Of a DNA stretch of 46,786 nucleotides, positions 15,331 through 25,200 are shown one piece after another. Source of the stretch: a virus; IMG/VR virus record IMGVR_UViG_3300046714_000212, positions 1-46,786 of that record; one strand, 5' to 3'. The notes under the pieces are model-generated. The model had not been told where the DNA came from. It saw only the letters and a program-made list of their open reading frames with translations, and made no database searches. The position numbers were made by a program, and so were the translations under genes. The number at the start of each line of letters is the position of its first letter. The stretch's first letter is position 1.

Positions 15331-18300
15331 ATGCCGACCTACAACCCGCTCGTCGTCGAGGGGCACCGCTTCGGACTGAACATTCGAACGAAGCCGCACG
15401 CCCTCATGCCCGGCGAGTGCGTCGCCGCTGAGAACGTCGATTTCTCGCAGAACTCCGAGCGCAAGCGCAACGGCACCGTCCCGGTCATGCTCGGCGAGGT
15501 GGACAACGCGATCCGCGGCCCGGCTCCCGGCACCTCCTGCTACGTCCACGGGACCGACCACGGGATCGAGTTCCCGGAGGCGATCACGGAAGGTCCGGGC
15601 AGCGACACGCCGCTCGCGGGCGCCCCGCTGCTCGCCAATGCGCACACTCGCTTCGACTTCCACCACCACCGTCACGGCTGCATCGTCATTGCGCCGGACG
15701 ACATGGATCAGATCCAGTGTCTCGAGCCGCAGACCGGCAACCCGATCTGGGCGGTCGAGTTCCTCCTCTGGACGGACAACATCCCGTTCCTGAAGACGGA
15801 CAAGTCGGCGGCGACCCCGGCGCAACTGAACTTCGTGCAGATCCTCGCCTCCAAGTCGCAGGGCTCGGCGCACCAGTGGGACCTGATCGCGATCCCCGAT
15901 ACGACGAGCGTGAACCGGGTGGCGCTCGCCCTCGTCGTCTACACGGGCGGCAACGTCGCGAACCCCAACTACTTCTTCTACTCCCAGGGCAACGAGCGGG
16001 CGTGGCTCGAGCCCGGCAAGAAGACTTGGATCTCGTTCATCTGGGACGGGGTGAACCACGTTCGCACGAAGTATTGGAAGGACGGGAACAACACGGTCCT
16101 CGACTCGGATCAGGTGGTTCCGGGTCCGCTGCTCGCCGCTGGCAACGCGGGCGCCGGGGCGTGTCCCATCGTGATCGGCAGGAAGGCGCACCTCCAGAAC
16201 CGGGACGCGGGCACGCGCGCGCGGGAGATGGGCTGGAACGGCTGCATCACCGAGATGCGCTTCTGGGACAGCAACCTTTCCGGCGGGGCAGGCTCGCTCC
16301 CGCCGCGGTGGGGCATCGTCTCCGCCGACCCCCCGGCCGCGAACGACTGGTATGTGGACCGCGAACTCGAGGACTTCCAGCTCTCGACGATCGACGCCGG
16401 CTCCACCGCCTCCTACGACCTGAAGCTCGTCTACCAGTTCAAGCACGACTTGGTCGGGACCACGAACGTCGGCGTCGCCCTCCCCGACAACGCCTCGCGC
16501 ATCATCCGCGCGCGCTACCGCAACCCCGCGGCTCCGGCGGACAAAGCCGCCGCGTGGCTGACTGGCGCCGACGCCACCTGGATCCCGGGCGGGACCAAGC
16601 TCGGGGAGTTTGCGCTAGGGATCGTCCCCGCTGCCCCCACGGCCGCGTGGGAGAACACCTACAACAACGGACTCAAGACCGACGACATTACGCACTACGA
16701 GGGGTTCAAGACTCACATCGCCGGGGTCCGCATCCCCAACGGCCGCGCGTACCTGACCGCGAACAACCTGCTGACGTCCACGAACACCTCGCTCGCGTGG
16801 CCGAAGGGCTTCAGCGTGCGGACGACGGTACGGCCCAAGGCCGCCGGGTTCCTCTCGACCGAGGTGCAGACGATCTGGCAGATGTGCGCCGCGCGCAAGG
16901 GCGTGCCTGCCGGGGCGGTGGACGAGGGCGACTACTCGGTGGTCCCGGTCCTCGAACTCGCGATGGCCTTCAACGGCGGCCTGTGGAAGTTCCGGTGGAC
17001 CGTGCTGGACGGCGCCGGGGCTCCGACCGTCCTCTGGAGTACGAACGCCATCACGCTCGGCCAGGAATACACCCTGCTCACGGCGACCCGGTGGGAGACG
17101 ATCAACGGCGCGGACTCCTCCACAACTACGCTCTACATCGACGGGGCGCTCGATCAGACGAACACGGGGGCGTCCACCCGGCCGTTCTTGTCGCAGGCGA
17201 CGGACTCGGAGACGTCGTCCTTCACGGACGAGAACGACAACGACCTGGACGGGCGCGACACGATCTACCCCATGTCGCTCGGCTTCTCGTCGGCGACGGC
17301 GCAGTTCGACACCGCAGCCCCGGTGAACCCGTTCTCCACGCGCTTCGGGTCCCAGAAGGGGAACCTCGGGTCGCCCACCTACGGCGACAGGAACTACTGG
17401 GCGCACCACAACAACAAGACGATCAAGAGCCCGAACGACGGCGTCCCCTACCGCGGGCAGGACGTCCTCATCGGAGACATCGGTGACCTCCAGATTTGGA
17501 GCAAGTGTCTTTCCGAGTCTGAGGCGCGGTCATTTGCGAGCCGCCCGCCGAACGCTTCCGAGACGAAGGCGTACGGCAAGGACTTGCTCTCGAATTGGAA
17601 GTTCGACGAGGGGACCGGGACGCTGCTGAAGGACTCGGGGTCGCTGAAGAACCACGTTCGGTTCAACCCGCTCCCGCTCGTCAGCTTTCAGACCGGGGCG
17701 ATCCGGCGCACCGCGCGCCCGCCGATCCTTGGCCTCTGGCAGCTCCGCTCCGGCTCCGTGAACTCCTCGCTCGCCCCCAAGCGCAACGTCTTCGCGCTCG
17801 CGGGCGGCAACGTCCACCAGATGCTCCTGGACGACGCGGGCGACGGCTACCTCGAGTCGGTCGGCCGCTGCGTGACGCCGGAGCTCTACAACCCGACCCA
17901 GCTCACCCCGCGGCTCCCGACCGCGTTCCAGTTCAACGAGATGCTCTACATCTGCACCGGGCTCGGGGCGGTGAAGCGCGTCACGAACGGGCAGCTCTAC
18001 GACGCGGGACTGACCCCCGTGTTCGGGAACATCGGTGACGACCAGACCAACCTCGGGTGGCGCGAGTTCGACCGGGACGGGACGTTCAACGTCTTCGGGC
18101 AGGCGCTCTTTGCCGCCGACCCCGGCAACTTCGAACAGGACGGCACGACCGGCTGGATGATGACGTACTACGACCCGGTGGCGGGGATCGAGTCGGCGCC
18201 GTCCCGGATCATGTACTTCAATACGCACACGCTCGACTCGACGCTCGCCGACACCGGGTGGAAGAAGGCGTGGCTCCAGTTCCTGCCGCACTCCCCGCAG

Positions 18301-19767
18301 GCGAACGCGACCAAGATCCGGCTCTACCGGACGACCAAGAACGGGCTGCCGCTGCTGTTCATGGACGAGGTGGACGCGACGACGACCTACGTGGACAGCC
18401 ACTCGGACTTCCAGCTCGGGTCGCCCTGCAACTCGTGGCTCAACTACCCGCCGCCGCAGAACGCTCGGCTCGGCATCGCCTTCGGTGCCCGAGCGGTCTA
18501 CGCGGGCGTGGCCGAGGATCCCGGCACGATCTTCTACTCCCTGCTCGGGCAGCCCGGCGCCGTGCCCCCGCAATACCGGATCACGGTGCCCGACGAGGTG
18601 ACCGCCCTGTTCCCGCTGAACGATCGCGTGCTCGTCTGCACGCGCCGCGGGATCTACGCGCTGTTCGACACGGGCGGGGACGTCTCGTTCCAGGGGCTCG
18701 AGAACCCGCCGATGCAGCTCTCCGAGCTCCGGAAGGACATCGGCTGCCTCGGGCACCACACCGGTCAGCTCGTGGAGGGGATCGGCTGGGTCTTCCTCGG
18801 CGAACGCGGGCTCTACGCCACGAACGGGCAGGAGTTCCGCTACATCTCCGAGCGGGTCGAGCCGCTGTTCCGGGCCATGGCCCTCTCGCGCGCGCACGCC
18901 TTCACCGCCGTCCTGAACAAGCGGCGCGACCAGTACATCCTCTTCTACAACGACGACTGCGTCTCGGACGGGCGCAACGACCGGGCGATCGTTTGGGATT
19001 GGGTGCGCGACGCCTTCTCGACGATGTCCGACATCATGGCCGTCAGCACCGCCATCGTGGAGGACACGGACACTGGCATCGACCGTGTCTGGCTCGGCGA
19101 CTGGAGCGGGCAGGTCTTCGAATTCGATCCGCCAGACCGCGACATCACCAACGGGGGCCTGCTGTCTGGCCCGAAGACCGGCACCGTCATCGCCACCAAG
19201 CTCGATGTGAAGGGCAGCGGCAAGTACACGCGCTTCAACATCACGGACAACGAGGATCTCCCGACCGACGGGGCCGGGCTGCGCGGCGTGCGCCTCAACA
19301 TCGTGAACGGCGACCTCCCGTGGAACGAGGTGCCGATGATCGTGGTTGCCAACGACAACAGCACGGTCGAAGTCGAGAGCCTCGAGGCCGGCGTGACCGA
19401 CCCGACCGGGTACACGTGGCAGCTCGGCGCCTACGCGATGGACTGGAAGACCGGGCAGATGGACTTCGGCAACCCGGGCACGCTCAAGGTCGCGTCGAAG
19501 GCGATCATCAAGTACGGGCAGGCGGGCGGGGACACGCTGAACGCCACCGCTCAGTGGGACGAGAACCCGCTCCAGACCTTCACGATGAACCCGGCGCACG
19601 AGATCGACCCGATCGCTCCCATCCTGGGCCGTGGTCGCAAGCTCCAGCTCGGGTTCACGGACCGGTCGGCGGGTGCCCCGAGCGGCGTCGCTGACAACGC
19701 CGTAGAGATCACGGCGATCGAGGTGGACTGGCGCCAGCGGGGCCGCTCGAGCTACGTCGGCTCGTGA
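15331..19767 (+). CDS. Large tail protein: LamG-like domains joined to a propeller-type tail hub
   Basis: A 1478-aa protein in the P22 gp10 / T7 gp12 slot. The N-terminal 60 residues (SQNSERKRNGTVPVMLGEV) are of the type that opens tail-hub proteins. Two LamG/concanavalin-like regions follow: about 130-315 (WAVEFLLWTDN to EMRFWDSN) and 480-780 (FSVRTTVRPKAAG, TLYIDGALDQTN, LQIWSKCLSESEARSF, LLSNWKFDEGTG). From about 790 to 1300 repeated strands (LYICTGLGAVKRVTNG, VLVCTRRGIYALFDTG, WVFLGERGLYATNGQEF, RAIVWDWVRDAFSTM) look like a beta-propeller nozzle. The LamG regions may bind surface glycans. Confidence 0.7.
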   Translation: MPTYNPLVVEGHRFGLNIRTKPHALMPGECVAAENVDFSQNSERKRNGTVPVMLGEVDNAIRGPAPGTSCYVHGTDHGIEFPEAITEGPGSDTPLAGAPLLANAHTRFDFHHHRHGCIVIAPDDMDQIQCLEPQTGNPIWAVEFLLWTDNIPFLKTDKSAATPAQLNFVQILASKSQGSAHQWDLIAIPDTTSVNRVALALVVYTGGNVANPNYFFYSQGNERAWLEPGKKTWISFIWDGVNHVRTKYWKDGNNTVLDSDQVVPGPLLAAGNAGAGACPIVIGRKAHLQNRDAGTRAREMGWNGCITEMRFWDSNLSGGAGSLPPRWGIVSADPPAANDWYVDRELEDFQLSTIDAGSTASYDLKLVYQFKHDLVGTTNVGVALPDNASRIIRARYRNPAAPADKAAAWLTGADATWIPGGTKLGEFALGIVPAAPTAAWENTYNNGLKTDDITHYEGFKTHIAGVRIPNGRAYLTANNLLTSTNTSLAWPKGFSVRTTVRPKAAGFLSTEVQTIWQMCAARKGVPAGAVDEGDYSVVPVLELAMAFNGGLWKFRWTVLDGAGAPTVLWSTNAITLGQEYTLLTATRWETINGADSSTTTLYIDGALDQTNTGASTRPFLSQATDSETSSFTDENDNDLDGRDTIYPMSLGFSSATAQFDTAAPVNPFSTRFGSQKGNLGSPTYGDRNYWAHHNNKTIKSPNDGVPYRGQDVLIGDIGDLQIWSKCLSESEARSFASRPPNASETKAYGKDLLSNWKFDEGTGTLLKDSGSLKNHVRFNPLPLVSFQTGAIRRTARPPILGLWQLRSGSVNSSLAPKRNVFALAGGNVHQMLLDDAGDGYLESVGRCVTPELYNPTQLTPRLPTAFQFNEMLYICTGLGAVKRVTNGQLYDAGLTPVFGNIGDDQTNLGWREFDRDGTFNVFGQALFAADPGNFEQDGTTGWMMTYYDPVAGIESAPSRIMYFNTHTLDSTLADTGWKKAWLQFLPHSPQANATKIRLYRTTKNGLPLLFMDEVDATTTYVDSHSDFQLGSPCNSWLNYPPPQNARLGIAFGARAVYAGVAEDPGTIFYSLLGQPGAVPPQYRITVPDEVTALFPLNDRVLVCTRRGIYALFDTGGDVSFQGLENPPMQLSELRKDIGCLGHHTGQLVEGIGWVFLGERGLYATNGQEFRYISERVEPLFRAMALSRAHAFTAVLNKRRDQYILFYNDDCVSDGRNDRAIVWDWVRDAFSTMSDIMAVSTAIVEDTDTGIDRVWLGDWSGQVFEFDPPDRDITNGGLLSGPKTGTVIATKLDVKGSGKYTRFNITDNEDLPTDGAGLRGVRLNIVNGDLPWNEVPMIVVANDNSTVEVESLEAGVTDPTGYTWQLGAYAMDWKTGQMDFGNPGTLKVASKAIIKYGQAGGDTLNATAQWDENPLQTFTMNPAHEIDPIAPILGRGRKLQLGFTDRSAGAPSGVADNAVEITAIEVDWRQRGRSSYVGS

Positions 19768-20354
19768 AGCTCTCCCGACGCGACGACCTCCTGAACCGCC
19801 TGACCCGCGTGGGCAAGGCGGGGCCGCTGCCTCGCAACATGGACAAGGAGACGGCGGGGCTGATCGACCAGATGCAGCGCCAGATCGGGGTGCTCCAGGA
19901 GGCGCTCCGGGAGATGCTGGCGGACCCCTTCGTCCTGAGCGACGGCTACCGCTTCTCGATCGACGCCCGCGCCTCCAGCGACGGGCTGAACGTCCTGACC
20001 GTGGCCCAGGCCACCGCCGAGGGGCTGCCCGCAGAGGACGGCTTCGTCGTCTACCGCCACTCCTCCGGGCTGCTGTTGAATCAGGCGTTTGTGACCTCCT
20101 GGGCTCTCAACGCCCCGGCAAGCCCGCTCGCCAATTCAGGCGGGCTGCTTATGTACTCGTGCGACAAGGACCGCACCGTGCTTCAGATCGACGGCGACGC
20201 GGAGACACAAGAAGTCGTGGCGACGCTGCGGTTCTTCCCGTCCTCGTCGGTGCCGGTGGGATTCACCGCGCGGCCGGCGGGCTCGGTGCCTGCGGCGGGA
20301 AAGCCCGGTCAGGTGTATCTGACCGCGGCGATCTCCCCGCTCGAACTGCCGTGA
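19764..20354 (+). CDS. Tail accessory protein, possible needle/plug slot
   Basis: A 196-aa protein (GTG 19764 in a GTGA overlap). Residues about 25-55 form a coiled coil (LIDQMQRQIGVLQEALREML); the rest is strand-rich (YRFSIDARASSDGLNVLTVA, FVVYRHSSGLLLNQAF). In P22 the tail-needle gene lies in this slot after gp10, but the sequence alone does not prove that identity. Confidence 0.55.
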   Translation: MKLSRRDDLLNRLTRVGKAGPLPRNMDKETAGLIDQMQRQIGVLQEALREMLADPFVLSDGYRFSIDARASSDGLNVLTVAQATAEGLPAEDGFVVYRHSSGLLLNQAFVTSWALNAPASPLANSGGLLMYSCDKDRTVLQIDGDAETQEVVATLRFFPSSSVPVGFTARPAGSVPAAGKPGQVYLTAAISPLELP

Positions 20355-20362
20355 GGTGACGC

Positions 20363-21028
20363 ATGGCCGGGGGTAACACGCTCCAGGACTTCGGGAACTT
20401 CAACCCGCAGCAGTTCTTCGGGACCGACCCGACCCAGATCGCCCCTACGAACAAGTACGGCGGGTTCAACCGCACGGGCGGCGAGCAGTTCGGTTCCGGC
20501 CTCTACGGCCTCCCGCCCGCCTTCTCCGGGTGGACCGGCCCGGCGCGCTACGCCTTCGCCCCGGCGATGCAGTACGCCCAGCAGATGCAGCCGCTGCTCG
20601 ACCAGCAGCGCCAGGGGATGTCGAAGGACTGGACGAAGGAGCTGTTCGGTCAGTCCTCGGACATCATCAACGCCCAGCAGGGCGACGCCTCCGCGAAGCG
20701 CAGCCAGTCCCTCGCGCAACAGGGCTACGGCGGCGGTGGGCAGATGTCCCCGTTCGCCGGACTTCAGCTTGAGCAGGAGTCCCTCGCCCGCTCCGGCGCC
20801 CTCGGGAACGCGCAGCGTCAGGCCGTCCTCCAGAGCCAGCAGATGCAGTCGCAGTTCGGGAAGGACTACCAGAACTCGCTCGCGACGATCATGCAGGCGA
20901 TGCTGACCCCGGCGCAGATCCAGGCGGGCCAGACCGGCAAGGTGCCGACCAGCGGGAACGGGCCGAGCCTGATCGGCCCCGGGCTCTCCGCGCTCGGCGG
21001 CCTGATGAACCTCGGGGCGGCGGCCTGA
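20363..21028 (+). CDS. Ejection (internal virion) protein candidate, first of three
   Basis: A 221-aa Gln/Gly/Met-rich protein (FAPAMQYAQQMQPLLDQQRQ, SLAQQGYGGGGQMSPFAGLQ, RQAVLQSQQMQSQFGKDYQN). Low-complexity Q/G/M proteins in this slot are DNA-ejection proteins in P22-like and T7-like phages; here it is followed by the 400- and 1609-aa genes as in the gp7-gp20-gp16 order. Function is inferred from order and composition. Confidence 0.6.
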   Translation: MAGGNTLQDFGNFNPQQFFGTDPTQIAPTNKYGGFNRTGGEQFGSGLYGLPPAFSGWTGPARYAFAPAMQYAQQMQPLLDQQRQGMSKDWTKELFGQSSDIINAQQGDASAKRSQSLAQQGYGGGGQMSPFAGLQLEQESLARSGALGNAQRQAVLQSQQMQSQFGKDYQNSLATIMQAMLTPAQIQAGQTGKVPTSGNGPSLIGPGLSALGGLMNLGAAA

Positions 21029-21029
21029 T

Positions 21030-22232
21030 ATGGCCTCCCGCTACGCCCCCGGCACGCAGCAGTTCGACATGAACGCGCAGGCGGGCGCGGACCGCCGTGC
21101 CCGTCGCTCGGCGGATTGGGCGAGCGGCCTCCAGGGCTTCGCCAGCCTCGCCAACACGATGGGAAACATCAACCAGCGCAATCAGGCGTACGCCGACCAG
21201 CAGGCGGCGATGCCGTACATGATGCAGGCGTACAGCAATCCCACCGGGTCCTTGGCAGAGGGGCAGTACGGGCCGACGCGGACCCCATCGGACGCGGCGA
21301 TGATGGCGGCCTCGAACCAGTCGCCGGAAGCGCCGTCGTTCCTCCACAACATGGGGACTGCGTTCGGCTTCATTCCGCGCCAGGGCAACCTGACCCCGAA
21401 CGCCCTGTTTCAGATCCAGCAGGTCCAGGCGAACCAGAACCAGGAGCGCCGGCTGTCGGCGGCCGAGGCGCGCACGGCGGAGCTCCACCCGCTGAACAAG
21501 GCGCGGCTCGGGCTCGAGAACGCGGCGGCGCAGGACAGCCTCCAGTTCAACGAGGAGGATCAGCAGTTCAAGCGGGCGATCCGCCCGGTCCAGGCCGACG
21601 AGGCGATGCTTGAGCTCAAGGGCAAGAAGCAGGCGCTCGAGTTTGCTCCGGCCCAGAACGAAGCCGACCTCGAGGTCAAGAAGGCCAACGCTGCGGCTGC
21701 GAACGCCCACGCCAACTACTACAACTCGGGCGGCGCCTCTGGCGGCGGCTCGCACGACCCGCGCTGGGACATCCTGGCCGGGAAGGTCCGCACCGAGCAG
21801 GCGAAGCTGACCGAACTCGCCGACGCCTACCAGCAGCGATGGGACATCGACAACGGCAAGGTCGCGCAGGATAAGAGCCCGCTCATGCTGAACGTGAAGT
21901 ACGGCGGCCTCTCCGCGAACGCGCTGCGCGAACTGATGACGCAGTCCCGCCAGCTCCTGGACCAGTATCAGGGCGAGGCTCACCAGCTCCAAGGCGGCGG
22001 CCCGCAGGGGCAGCCCGGTCCGACACTGGCCGCCCCGCAAGGAACCCAGGTAGACGTCATTGATCCGCGAAACCCACCCGAGGTCGGCGCTGAAATGAAC
22101 GGAGGGATGCAGATGTCCTTCCCCGCGTTCCTGCGCGAGAAGGGGATCGACCCGCACAACGAGGCGCTCATCAACTCGATCCCGCCCGACCAGTGGAAGA
22201 GGCTCAAGATGGAGTGGGGGGCCGGTGGCTGA
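21030..22232 (+). CDS. Ejection protein candidate, coiled-coil, second of three
   Basis: A 400-aa protein, ATG 21030 one base after the previous stop. It has a Gln/Ala-rich N-terminal half and long charged helices about residues 140-320 (LELKGKKQALEFAPAQNEAD, GKVRTEQAKLTELADAYQQR). The end is P/G-rich then KGIDPHNEALINSIPPDQWK. Layout and place fit an internal virion protein that leaves the capsid with the DNA. Its end overlaps the next GTG by 8 bases. Confidence 0.6.
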   Translation: MASRYAPGTQQFDMNAQAGADRRARRSADWASGLQGFASLANTMGNINQRNQAYADQQAAMPYMMQAYSNPTGSLAEGQYGPTRTPSDAAMMAASNQSPEAPSFLHNMGTAFGFIPRQGNLTPNALFQIQQVQANQNQERRLSAAEARTAELHPLNKARLGLENAAAQDSLQFNEEDQQFKRAIRPVQADEAMLELKGKKQALEFAPAQNEADLEVKKANAAAANAHANYYNSGGASGGGSHDPRWDILAGKVRTEQAKLTELADAYQQRWDIDNGKVAQDKSPLMLNVKYGGLSANALRELMTQSRQLLDQYQGEAHQLQGGGPQGQPGPTLAAPQGTQVDVIDPRNPPEVGAEMNGGMQMSFPAFLREKGIDPHNEALINSIPPDQWKRLKMEWGAGG

Positions 22233-25200
22233 TGATCCCCAGGACGCCACCTCCCCGGCGATGCTCCGTCTCCAGAGCGACGGTGGTGGAGTCTCCGCGG
22301 CCGAGCAGAGGCTAGACAGCGACGACGATTCCCCGGCCATGCGTCGGCTTCATGCTGACGCCCAGGCCGACGAGCCGTCGATGCGGGCGTTCGGGACCGC
22401 GGTTACGGGCGCCGCCCCTGGCGCGGTGACGGCCGCGGCGCAGACGGCGCCTCCCAACGTCGGACCCGCGACGTCCGGGCTCAACTCGTACTTCCAGTCG
22501 CTGACGCCGAACATCCTGAAGGACGCGATCCGCGGCGCCAGCCCCGGAAGCAACTACCGCGTCCCGGGTCCGGGGCTCGTGCCGTCGCTGGCTGACCTCC
22601 AGGCCGCCGCGGCGCGCGATCCGACCGTGCGCTCGATCTACGAGGAGGAGGTTGCGAAGTCCCCGCCTCCGGAGCCGTCCAGCGCCCAGCGCTTCAACGC
22701 CGGAGTCGAGAGCGTCGTCAGCCGGATCCCCGGGCTCGGCATGATCCCGAGGGCCATTCGAGCGGCTGGCCCGAGCACCCTCCCGCCGTCCCCGCAGGAG
22801 ATGCCCGACCTCGCCTCCCGGGTCTTCGCCCGCCTCTCGCAACTGAACGCCGGCCCCGAGCTCCAGTGGGCGAAGGAGAACCCCTGGTCCGCGGCGACGG
22901 TGCAGATCCCTGGCGAGGCGATCAAGATGGCCCCGGCGCTGGGCGCTGCGGCCGTTGCCGGGCCGCTCGGGCTCGTCCCGTCCGCCCTGGCCTTCGACCA
23001 GATGGCCCAGGCCCAGGCCGTCAACGTCGGCGCGCAGGAGGGCTACGAGCAGGGCCAGGGGGCGATGAACATCGCGTCCCTCCTCTCGGGCGGGCTGGCG
23101 GGTCGTTCGTGGGGCAATCGACTCGTCGCCCGCGGCGCCGAGGCCGAGGTCGCCAAGCGGGCTGCGGCGCGCGTCGCCAACACGGTGATGACCGCCGTTC
23201 CGACTGCGGTGCAGGCCGGCGAGGGGATGGTCCGGAAGGCCACGGACAACGAGCCGTTCGACTGGAACAGCCTGCTCGTCAGTCTCTACAAGGGCGTCGG
23301 CGAAGCGGCCATTCTCTCCTCGGTCCCCGAGATCGCCCCCGGCCAGCAGCGCACCTACTACGACCAGCACGAGGCACTGGCCCGCGAACGATCTCGCGCC
23401 ATCTTCGGGGGCGACCGGACCTTCCACGACATCCTCTCCAAGATGGAGGACGAGACGAAGCGGCTGGACGCCATCGACCATGCCGGCCCTTCGTACGTGG
23501 CGACCGACGAACTCAAGACCTCCCCGCTCTCCGTGGAGGAGCCGTTCACGGGCGGCTCGTTCGAAACCCCGAAGCAGGATCTCCAGCCCAAGGTGATGAC
23601 GGGGCACCTCCGCTACGGGGAGGCGCCGCCGCCTGAGCCCAAGCCGGTCGAGTGGACCCGCGTGGGCGGGAAACTCAGGATCAAGGAAGCCCCGGAGGAC
23701 CACACCAACGCGGTCCGCGCCATGGAGTCCGCGCAGGACGCCCTGCTGCGCGCGCACGCGAGCGAGGCCGAGCAGCGCATGAGCCGGGATGCCCGGCGCG
23801 AGGTGGTCGAGCGGGGAATGCACCCGGACGCGAAGCCGGAGGATCAGGCGGCGTACGACGCGATGCGGGTGCTCGAGCGGGACATCCGGAACGAACCGCC
23901 TGACTCCGCGCGCCGCCTCTACTACGGCTCGCGCGACTACGCCGACCGCCTTGCCGCGCAGTTCGGGATCACGAACGAGGAGCACATCCAGATGCTCCAC
24001 GAGCTCGGGGCGGACATCGTCACCGAGCCGCACCGGAAGTCCAAGAGCCAGGGCGGGTTCCTGCGGGTCGGGCGCGAGACGGAGGCGGAGCGGGCCGATC
24101 GTGAGCGCGACGAGACGGCGCAGATCCGCGAGCACCAGCGAGTGTCGGCGGAGGCGCCGGAGCAGTTGCGCTCGATGGTGAACCGGATCTTCTCCAAGAT
24201 GACCGGGCGCAAGGCCCCGCTGGTCCCGCACGTTGACCCCGGGCTGCGCGGCCACCAGCTCGAGGAGTCGGTCCGGTTCCGCGACATGGCGACGCAGGAC
24301 CGTATCGCCTATCGCGCGATTCAAGACCTCTACAAGATGGCGCCGCCCGAGAACGCGGTGACCATGGACCGCATCTTCACCATGGCCGCGGACGACCCGC
24401 GCATGGAGTCGGTTGCCCTCGCCAATCTCCCGGAGGAGATGCGCCCCGCGTTCACGGAGGCCCAGCGCCAGTACCGCGAGCTCGCCACCCGCCACGGCAA
24501 GGAAGGGCTCGAGCTCGGCGCGATCCCGCAGGCGATCCACGAGGAGCGCGGGTTCACCGAGTCCGGCAAGCTCATCCGCCAGGAGGTCGTGACCAAGAAG
24601 GGACAGAAGTACGAGGGCAAGGGGAAGCTGGTCGGCGGCTTCGACAAGTACACCGGCCAGTGGGTCCACCACGACTTCGGCGTCAAGCTCCGCGAGAACC
24701 TTCCGCGGTGGATGGGCGGGAAGGAACGCACCTCGAACGAGATGGAGCGGCTCGAGCAGGCCGACGTCCCGTCCTCGTTCCGCCGCCGGACCAAGACGCG
24801 CGACGAGTGGGTCCAGCAGGGCAACGTCTCGATCGACCCGAGCTTCCACGAGATGAGCCGGCAGCGACAGGTCTTCCGGCTCCGCTCGGACCTGAACTAC
24901 CTCCGCGACAACCGGCCCGACCTCTACCGGACGCAGAGCGACTTCGTGGGCGACATCGAGTCGGTCGGCGCCACGGTCCGCAAGGCGTCTGAGGAGCGGC
25001 TGCCGCAGAACAAGGCGGAGTTCGAGGCGCACAAGCGCTGGATGGAGAAGAACGGGGTTCCCGTCTTTGCCGGCGAATCCGGGCCGCTCACGCGCGAGAT
25101 GCAGCGCAACCTCCGCGGCCTCTCGGAGAAGCTGAACGCCCAGATCAAGTACATGGGCGAGCGCCAGATCCCGTTCTACGGCGAGCCCGAGAACTTCCAC

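Noticed and set aside
17530-19599. Reverse-strand frame of 689 codons opposite the tail hub
   Set aside because: Antisense shadow of the hub gene with the same Arg/Val/His bias.
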